Of a stretch of DNA of 64,000 nt, positions 56,242-64,000 are shown one piece after another. The stretch is from positions 3,233-67,232 of the forward strand of contig ML769516.1 in the NCBI GenBank assembly GCA_009733575.1, in the 5' to 3' direction. Every line of letters starts with the position of its first letter. Position 1 is the stretch's first letter. A program made the position numbers and the translations under genes. The notes beneath the pieces were generated by a model. That model was given only the letters and a program-made list of their open reading frames with translations, had not been told where the DNA came from and made no database searches. The stretch is from Gymnopus androsaceus JB14 (Eukaryota > Basidiomycota > Agaricomycetes > Agaricales > Omphalotaceae).

Positions 56242-57180
56242 GATCGCAACACACTGAGGAGGAAGAGAGCAATGAACCTGGGTAACAGTCTATTCCGATT
56301 GAGTTTATAAACCCAGCCAAAGTCAGGTGAAGAAGACGTGTGTTGCAAGCTATCTATGCCATATGCTAGCTGGGTGCAAGGTCTCATTGGTGGGAGCTAG
56401 CTGAGCATTCTCTACTTCCAGGTTAGTATTTGCTCACACCAATAGAAGACTGCTGCAGGGGAACAAAATTGCTAAAAGAGTATGAGTGAATGAGAACAAC
56501 ATATGCTACATATGATGGTAGAAGGAGCAGGAGTGGGATGCACAGAATTCATGGGTTTGCTGCAGGTAGTTGGGATGGAACGAGCAACCGGGAGGTAGGT
56601 AAGGGAAGAATGATAAGAAGCAAAACCATTATTTGCCAACGAGTAATCATTAGCATGGTGGGTAGAACTTTTGTCATGACCTACACAAATATTCTACTAG
56701 CAAGCTTCAAGTTTGACTGGAACTTGATTTTTGTGTGGATATGCACTATTGTTTGAGGGAAAATATAATGAGCTTTATGGAGAAAACTGGCAAGAAAGTT
56801 CTGTTGGTTGTTCTCGACAGGAACCTGACAGCCAATTAGGAATTTGTAGCATAGTTTTCAAAAAACGCTCATTAGTGATTTTGTTTACAAACAAACAACA
56901 ACTGAATAGTATAGCTCCACCTCAAAGCTTTAAATGGAGCGTTTCTATAGAGTCATTGTTTATTAGTAAATAGAAACAGTGAGCAGTGTTTTTCAAAAAT
57001 TATGCTACAAAATCCTAATCAACTGGAAGATTTCCGTAGAGAGAGGGAACAACTTCACATGGCGGCTTCTTTCACTTTCCTCTCATGTTAGCAACATGAC
57101 ATCTGGTTACCTAATGGTGCAATAACAGAAAATGAGAAATAAGTGGCTTATGGCATATGTCTGTGGAGATTTGGTGGAGA
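56242..57180. repeat. Duplication unit 3, spacer upstream of relic C
   Basis: Aligns with 34390-35090; keeps the TATA motif near 56305 but is CpG-poor. Contains a 197-bp insertion. No gene seen. Confidence 0.7.
56829..57025. mobile_element. 197-bp inverted-repeat element, GA target duplication
   Basis: Left CAGCCAATTAGGAATTTGTA pairs with the inverted right end CAGTTGATTAGGATTTTGTA; GA on both sides; empty sites at 34925 and 4130. Another 2-bp duplication, though the ends differ from the CATCAG group. Confidence 0.75.
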
Positions 57181-57199
57181 TTGAGTTTTTTTGAAGTTT

Positions 57200-57245
57200 T
57201 TCAAGAAGGAAAAAAGAAAGAAAAGAAAAGAAAAGAGAGAGAACT
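57200..57245. repeat. AAAAG simple repeat
   Basis: Purine-only run of AAAGA/AAAAG words. Confidence 0.85.
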
Positions 57246-58327
57246 ACCTTGAGTTATATTGGATAGAAGTCCGAATTTATTTGATGGGAAATGTGCTGGG
57301 GTGTTCGTGATTGTTCCGAAGCTAAGAAGGGCAGATGGGCTGATGCCTTCTGAAGCCATTGCTCCATTGGGCATGAGCCCTCAGCCAATCATTTTTCAAG
57401 TTGACAAGTGCACAGTTTTGGCACCAATTTCTGTTGCACTGCACCCTGGCACGCAAGTCCTCAACTCTCTATCTTTTACAATCCTTGTCAGCCAATGCTT
57501 CATTTTTTTTTGTTGTCAGCCAATCTCAGCTGCTAAACCTGCCAAACTACTAGTCATTTACCTGTCATTCAGCTCACACCTTGGATCTGGGACCTATGTT
57601 TCACTGGGATTGACATGGCAAGTTGTATATTAAAGAACAAGCCTGGAGGAAATTTTGGCATGGTATTAGAGTACATTAATCAGTATTTCTTTCAATGTTG
57701 CTTTTCACTGACACTTGCAGAAGATCTTATTGTTGTCATTAACTTACTGAACCAACTCAGTCTCAACGTTGGGTAATGACAGCGTATGCCCAAAGAAGAA
57801 GCAGCAAACTGAAGAGATTCAGACTCAAGTGAAGTATCTGCGCTGTCTGCTTGTTTTATGAGTGCTCACAAGCATCAAGTTGTGACAGACAAGATGGGCA
57901 AAGTCTGTGCTATAAAGGGCCATGTAGCCATGCAGATATTGGCACGGTACATGTTTAAAAGCATGGAAGAAAGCTTGGATAGAACTGCAGTACACTGGTA
58001 TAATTATGTATATAAAGTCCTAATAATGAACTATTTGTACAGCCCAGTGAAAAGTGACATGTCTGAGATCAAGCACAATGGAGGGAAAAATGGCCTGTGA
58101 AATTTCTTGATTGAGCACAGACCAGGGAAACTAATTGAAGGGTTTTGCCTCAACATGGCTTGATCTTGTAATCGCTACAGTAGTCAATTGTACGCTCCAT
58201 ATAATACAACATTTCATTTCCATAGGTATAAGCATACAAGTGTTGCTAGACTATCACTATGTATACAAGTTATTTGTTTCAATACTATTCAGAAACTATT
58301 GAGCATTTTGATGAGTTATTGCTATGT
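57246..58327. other. Unrecognised sequence with a decayed coding-like block at 57858-58100
   Basis: A plus-strand frame holds GHVAMQILARYMFKSMEESL and YSPVKSDMSEIKHNGGKN. A diverged inverted relative lies at 59167-59373 (minus: IPVKSDISWIKWCQGKS). The shared pattern suggests an old protein-coding repeat, but I do not recognise the family. The frame at 57259-57633 shows no known motif. Confidence 0.35.
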
Positions 58328-58442
58328 TCAGAGCAGCGAGAATGGAGACTTACAAGGTACTCCAGCTTGGGCTGTGAGTGCATCCCGTGAATACATGAAT
58401 ATAAATGAAAGTACTTGGCTTACTTCTTTCTTAACCGCCAGC

Positions 58443-58778
58443 TCATGCATCTTGTGCAGCTTTGGCCATCTGTTTAGCCTTGTCATTTTCAATGCTTTGA
58501 TCTTTCCTGGAGCCTTGGCTTTGGATTCCGGATGGTACTGGTGCTGGTGTAGCTGAAACAGATGAAGCTGGTGCTGGTGTAGACAAGATTGATGAAATTG
58601 ATGCTGGTGTAGCTGGGACCAATGAAGCTGGTACTGGTATAGCTGAAACCAATGAAGCTGGTGCTGGTGTAGAAGATTGCGAGACTGATGGAGCATGAAC
58701 TGGTCTAGCATTCGGGAGGTAGGTAATTGCATTCTTCATTAGGCTAGAATATAAAGCTTTGTGAGTAATGAAAATCAT
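58443..58778 (-). CDS. Hypothetical frame with Ala/Pro/Ser/Val repeats
   Basis: 111 residues; five imperfect repeats of about 11-12 residues, TPAPASLVSA-like, coded by a ~33-bp DNA tandem repeat (58530-58690), then a charged tail IENDKAKQMAKAAQDA. No signal peptide or domain seen. It may be only a translated minisatellite or an exon of a lost gene. Confidence 0.25.
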   Translation of the reverse strand: MIFITHKALYSSLMKNAITYLPNARPVHAPSVSQSSTPAPASLVSAIPVPASLVPATPASISSILSTPAPASSVSATPAPVPSGIQSQGSRKDQSIENDKAKQMAKAAQDA

Positions 58779-59480
58779 TCAGTGCAAAGCCACATACATG
58801 TAACAGTGGCTCTCCATTCTCCTCATTCCCAGATCTCTTGTTTTGTCAATGTCAAGCATGCATAGAACAATTAGCTGAAGCTACCAAGTTAGCACTGAGC
58901 TGATTGCAATATGGTGCATGCTCTTCATATGCTTGTCTTGAGACACTTTTTTGAACTTTGCAGTATCAAGGACAATTGCAAAACCTTTCCTGAGTGTCTT
59001 TAGGCATTGGGAAAGACTGATTTTGGGACAGGATGCAGGAGTTGAAAATAGTTTAAAGTACAATATATTAGAAATATATATGAGTTTTCTTCATGTTGCC
59101 CTATGGGGCTTCCTGGTGCTCAACAAGTGAAAGAAGTGAAAATGTCTCAATATGCCTTCATGGCACTCATTCTGACTTGTGTGAAAAAAATGATTTCCCT
59201 TGACACCACTTGATCCAAGATATGTCACTTTTCACTGGGATTGTGCATTGAAAATGGGAATTGCAATGTACCGTTGGTATGTGTAAATACTGGGACGGTT
59301 GCCAAGCATGGCCTGGCCTCTCACATGACTTATTGCATTGGTGCATAGCCTTCCAAATAAGGCATTGGACCACTTAAGCCTCCACAGGAACAAGTTATGA
59401 ACCAAATAAGTAACATCAGCAAAATGGGTGAAGGTCATAGCAGCTATAGCAAGCCATAGTGTTATGAAATGCTATGAGCT
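58779..59480. other. Unrecognised sequence with inverted coding-like block
   Basis: Minus-strand 59373-59167 holds the relative of 57858-58100 described there. Otherwise nothing recognised. Confidence 0.35.
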
Positions 59481-59487
59481 GCTAGTA

Positions 59488-59676
59488 TCAGGAAAAATGG
59501 TCTGGGCCCAGGATGACCCCAGGTCACTTAGGCAGCCTAGGCCACCTAGGAATAATGCAAAAACTTTGGACACCTCAGGTATCTTAGGCCTCCTAGGCTT
59601 CCTAAGCCTCCTAAGCCTCCTAGGAGTTCTGAGGGTATCCTCAGGCTGCCTCAGGTTGCCCTAGGATGCCTCAGTT
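59488..59676. repeat. Partial copy of the 367-bp CATCAG element
   Basis: TCAGGAAAAATGGTCTGGGC matches the left end of 24738-25104, followed by the same CCTAGG/CCTCAGG short-period repeats. It lacks the right end and runs into dispersed repeat copy 2. Confidence 0.7.
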
Positions 59677-60060
59677 TGTATGAATCAGCATGCATATATG
59701 CTTACTGATCCATATCTTTATAACCACCAATTTATGGCCAGACTATAATCTAGCTTTAAGCCTAGTATGTCTCATGGACTACACCTCCACTTTTGAACAT
59801 ATAGAGTTCCTTTGAATATGCAATAGCAAAGTCTAGCCTCATCTTGAGTGATCTATAGCAAATTCTAGAATCACCCTCATAGGACTTTTTAATGAAGTGC
59901 AGTGTGCAATATATGCATGTATACCATACACAATGCTACTCCAGTGGGTACAATAGACTGCAACATGCTTTGGCTAACAGTTTGGGACTCACTATGGTCC
60001 TTAGTGTCCAAAGTACAAAGTAGATATGCTTGAAATAGCAAAATTATACAGGCCTGGCCA

Positions 60061-60980
60061 TAGACATGGGCACGAATGCACATTCAAATGCATTCAACAT
60101 TCGAGGTGTGAATACTCATGCCCCAAATCAGGATATTCGCATTCGAATGCACATTTGAATGTTTTTCATGCAAACATTTGCAAATGCGAATGCCTCGAAT
60201 GTTGAATGTATAAGAATATTATATTCGAATATATTTAAATGTATTGCCAGTCAAGCCGGTCAATCAAAACTAGGTTCATTACGGTGCGGTAAAATGCCAT
60301 TTATGGAATTAGGCAAGTACTGTGTCATGTGCTCATTGCAACGATGCTTGTCTATGTTTGGCTTCTCACTAAAACACTTAATACAGCTTAATAATGCTGT
60401 CTAGGTTAGTTACAGTGCCATTTATGAAATAGACAAGTGCCATGTCACGTGCTCGTCGCAACAATGCTTGTCCATGTTATAGCTTCTCACTAAAATACTT
60501 AATACAGCTCAATAATGCTATGTTTGAATGGGTATATAATGTTATTGACATCTTAAGGTAATCAAATCTATATGGCTTAGTGGTCATGGGTGCCGACTCT
60601 GGATTAAGGTCAGGCCTTCCTGTGATAGCTGGCCAGCAGGGTTCAATTCACAATGCTGCCACAAATTTGTAGCTTACAATAGCATTTAGAGATGTATATG
60701 CATTATGTTTATAGTATTAATAAAGTATTTTAACATGATTATTTACTTGCTTTGTATTGGTATTGAGTTATTAAGTCTTTTACTCAAATGCACTCGAATA
60801 TATTCGAATATATTCGAAGTTCTAAGATCAAATGTTTGCTACCTTGAAATGGATATTCGCATTTGAGTGTGCATTCATGTGAATGTGAATGTTTCAACAA
60901 CAAACATTCAATATTCAAGTGCTGAATGTGAATGTATTCATGAATATTTGCAGACACTCGGCATTCATGCCCATGACTAG
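60061..60980. mobile_element. 920-bp hAT-like element, CCTGGCCA target duplication
   Basis: Perfect 8-bp duplication at 60053-60060 and 60981-60988; empty site at 18916-18923. Ends TAGACATGGGCACGAATGC and GCATTCATGCCCATGACTAG. Subterminal 170-180 bp on each side are rich in CATTCGAATG words. Inside, a ~130-bp segment is tandemly duplicated (about 60262-60390 and 60395-60522). No transposase. Confidence 0.88.
60570..60662 (+). other. tRNA-like promoter boxes inside the hAT-like element
   Basis: ATGGCTTAGTGGTCATGG and AGGGTTCAATTC are placed as A and B boxes with a long middle, like Leu or Ser tRNAs, but the acceptor stem does not pair. Possibly a captured tRNA relic or SINE head. Confidence 0.35.
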
Positions 60981-61030
60981 CCTGGCCATAAAACTTGCGT
61001 AATAACGCAAGCATGGTAATTGCACTACAA

Positions 61031-62858
61031 GGATGATCACCACTGTTGTCATTGTATTCATGGAGTATAGGCATGTAATAAGTGCATACAGAGGTATTTA
61101 CATGCCCTATCTAGCTCTGGATATCTGTATAGGCATGCCATAGGTAACAAGGTACTCTACTGAGGAAGTAACCATGTTCACTGTACTTCAATACTCATAA
61201 ATATTGCACAATTATATTAGGCAATATTGGCAATTCCGAGTCCTTACTTTACATTAACAAGCTGTGGGTCTGTTGGTTCAAGTAGTGCAGAGTAATCAAC
61301 ACTAAGCGACCGGAACACAGGGGGTTTGGCTATCAATTTAAATAGAGAGGGTGCATTGTCAAAGATTCTGCAAAGAAAATACTCTCTCTGTCTCTCAAAA
61401 GTGACTGGTGTTTCTCAAAGTGATGCTGGTAGATGATTGAAGGATAAGATCTCCTTTCCTAATCAATCTATACAGATTTGGGGCAATGATAGGGGCAACA
61501 ATATAACAATGACAACAAAAAGAACCACCAACAATATGGCTTGGTTCAACAAAGTGATTCCCAATAGTAGGGCAAAACCACTCAGGACAGTAGACAGTTT
61601 ACTTCCTGTACACCTGAGCTCAGTTGCAACAGGTGGTCATTTCTTGGTGGTCACACTAGACTCCTCAAAACTAAAACAACAATTTGACTTGGTTTAAGTC
61701 AGGGTTTTCACAGTTGTTAGGATTATAAGTCTCTAACGCTGGGTGCAATAAACAACTCTCTTCTATACCACACAAAGTATTACTTTGGTTCACAAGGGAG
61801 TGGTATCTTACCTGTCTCAGCCGTAGCTATGTCAACGAGGGTTCACACTAGCAACAAATGAGGTCCAAAGGTAACTTCCTTTGCAAAGGAAATATAGCTA
61901 GGTTTTTATACTACTCTCGGCCAGATGCTGGTTAAATAATAAAGCACTTCGAGAATCTGGAGAAATGGTACAACTTGTTTCAGCAAAGGAGAAATTATAA
62001 TAAAATAGTCTGTATATGCATATATCTGCAACCCTAATATCCATTCATCTGCTTCTTATGGGTATTACACCCTATTTCTGTCTGGGTTATGCACCTTTGG
62101 TCCTTTCCTGGGCAACGTGTACTGCTATGTAGCTGACGCATGCTCAGTGCCATGCTCACTAATCCCATCATAGTTCTGTTTCTTGTTGTAACTTATTGCA
62201 TTCTTCTTTCCTTCCTCCCTATTGTCATTCTCTGTCCTTGTAGCTTCCCAACCATATCCATATTTCTATATTCCCAGAGTATATCCGTGTGGGAAAACAC
62301 CAACTAATGTACAGTGTTGTTCTCCTAGCTTGAACCTCTGTCTATTATGTGTCGCTTCTTCTGTTTCTTGGCAGACATGTACGCCTTCCAATCCTGGTAC
62401 ATGTCACTTTGAGGGCCTATGTATGCTCTCTTGGCTTTATCAATCCTTCTTCTTGTGTTTTGTTCTTTTCGGCATATGCTATTATTTGTTGTTTGGTGCT
62501 AAACACATTATTAGCGCTTCCTTGGTATCAAGCTTCGAAGTACCCTTCAGCTATCATGACAATCTTGACATCAGCCCACTTGAATTGGTTCTGTCTCATT
62601 TTGTGAAGTCCATATCCTTTCCACAATTCCCTGAATTACTTGTCCTCAGAGTGTATCCTTTTGAGTGCAAGTCTATGTGGGCAATATGCCTCTTTTACAT
62701 GAGTGCTGGCGTTGACATGCCAGTGAGACTCCGCTACCAGACTACAGGTTCCTACAAACTACTCAGAGCTGATATCCAACTTAATACCATGGCTCTGTTG
62801 GTCCAAGTACTTCCACACTTATTAGACTCATTACAGCTACCAGCTCGGGCTCGCTATA
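61031..62858. other. Unrecognised sequence
   Basis: The longest frame, 62222-62878 (+, 218 residues), is Cys/Leu/Phe-rich with no motif I know, and its end runs into the following MITE. Weak ends such as TGTTAGGATTATAAG near 61717 recall LTR starts but no partner is present. Confidence 0.35.
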
Positions 62859-63384
62859 CTCATGCCCACGGAAAGTGACGGGCTGGCAGTATTGCTTCAC
62901 CAAAAAACAATGAATATCTTCTGAGAATCATCATATTTTTACCCCAAACAACTTGTAGTCTTCATCTACTGTAGGCACTCATTTAATTCCATACACTTAC
63001 CAGCAATAAACCATGGGAGTTTTGAGCTTAATTCAGGTGATAAGATTTTGGCGGATTTTTCTTTAAATCCTTGTTTTACCTTCTATTGTTCAATAAAGAT
63101 ATGGAAAAAAGTAGAACTCCCCATTTTTGACACCTGGCTTTTTATGTGTAAACAACTGCAGGTGCAGAAATAAATATTTGCTCATGTACAGTTTTACAAT
63201 ATTTTAAAAACTAGGGAATTTGCTAAATATAGCAGATAATTCCTAGAGGCATATTTCTAAATGTTCCAGAACAGTTTCATTGAATGTGTAGATTGAGTCC
63301 ATAACTTGAATCAAGCGAAAATATGCATTTGTTCAAAAATTATGAGCAAAATACTGGTGGACCGTCACTTTCCGTGGGCACGAG
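62859..63384. mobile_element. 526-bp MITE (copy 2), TA target duplication
   Basis: Same ends, same length and high identity to 28424-28949; TA at 62857 and 63385. Confidence 0.92.
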
Positions 63385-63545
63385 TAGCTCTCTTATACCA
63401 TCTCTAGAAGCAAACTTGTCAAGAATTGCATTCTCAAGGTCTTGCCAAAAAATCGGTGTATTAATGTAAGGAAACTCGGTTCTTAGGCATCAGGTTTAGT
63501 GTCACCAAGACTTGTAACTGTGCAGATCTCCATTAGGAAATTTTA

Positions 63546-64000
63546 GATGCTCTAAGTTTTTTAAGTGCCTTTTATTTTTTGAACATCATCCATACTATTG
63601 AAGTGGAATCCACCCTATACTTGCCATTGGAGTTGGTTGATAACTGAATAATCATGCAGTTATATTACTATGATAAGGATTTTCAAAAAAAAAGCAGATG
63701 TGATTTGACCAAAAATGGAAGGATTAATGCTGTATAGGCAATAGTGCTCTAATTTTTGTATGCGTTTAGCACTCATGCGCACTTATCTAGATAATATCCC
63801 TGCATCAAGTGACCTCATGTTTTTGAGCATCATCCAAACCATTGGAACATAATCCAGCCTATATTCACTATTGTAATTATGCACTAGCTTAATAATCATA
63901 TTGTTATATCATTGTAATGAGGATTCAAAGATTATTGAAGCTGAATGTGTCAAAATTGTAAGGAGTGATGCAGGCAATAGCACTCTAGCTTTTGTAATTG
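63546..64000. repeat. About 244-bp tandem repeat, two units, second cut by window end
   Basis: GAACATCATCC at 63581 and GAGCATCATCC at 63825 start matching stretches that stay aligned to the end (AATAATCAT, GTTATAT, CAATAGYRCTCTA). Confidence 0.7.

Larger units (their letters stand above)
59677..61030. repeat. Dispersed repeat, copy 2 (empty site for copia-3 and a MITE)
   Basis: 59677-60060 plus 60981-61000 match 13355-13387 plus 18433-18940 with both earlier insertions absent. Interrupted here by the 920-bp hAT-like element. Confidence 0.88.

Noticed and set aside
62222..62878. 218-residue frame as a gene
   Set aside because: No motif, odd composition, and its 3' end is MITE sequence; not enough to call a gene.

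Overview
The window reads as repeat-rich, gene-poor chromosome of a filamentous basidiomycete (Agaricomycetes). Evidence: spliced genes with 43-66 nt introns, F-box proteins of the LPNELIDCIL type, a NACHT-WD40 NLR-like gene, a secreted sedolisin, a basidiomycete-type seven-helix membrane protein, and heavy loads of Ty1/copia, Ty3/gypsy and short inverted-repeat DNA transposons. No rRNA gene, convincing tRNA gene or CRISPR array was seen. Layout: 1-450 antisense-embedded sedolisin relic; 450-4084 a 3'-truncated but open copia element (copia-1, minus); 4085-7610 segmental duplication unit 1 (F-box, NAD-GDH and sedolisin relics); 7913-9260 an intact 8-exon membrane-protein gene; 9513-10569 hAT-like element; 10578-13382 non-coding; 13388-18432 copia-3 (minus, dead); 18433-19868 short inverted-repeat elements; 19880-31865 a gypsy relic split by at least four insertions, the largest being complete copia-2 (23693-31629), itself hit by two smaller elements; 31866-38713 duplication unit 2 with an apparently intact 9-exon sedolisin (32254-34389), NAD-GDH and F-box relics; 39977-44568 a 6-exon NLR-like gene with 14 nearly identical WD40 repeats; 44836-57100 duplication unit 3 with an F-box tail split by a 1595-bp inverted-repeat element and a sedolisin pseudogene split by a complete gypsy chromovirus (49044-55709) and other elements; 57100-64000 repeats and unrecognised sequence. 

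Three genes look functional from sequence alone: the membrane protein, the sedolisin and the NLR-like gene; I could assign start, stop and all splice junctions in one consistent frame for each. Nearly everything else is transposon or duplicated relic. The copies explain one another: the three duplication units and repeated segments supply empty sites, so many insertions can be bounded exactly, with target-site duplications. 

Two window-wide signals stand out. First, three of the four retroelements are inactivated mainly by CGA-to-TGA stops and other CpG transitions, including catalytic residues of the gypsy protease, RT and integrase; the CpG erosion also marks the sedolisin pseudogene around the gypsy insertion, while the intact sedolisin keeps its CpGs. 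Second, several otherwise different elements share termini starting CATC(A/T)G and a 2-bp target duplication, a candidate poorly described DNA transposon group.
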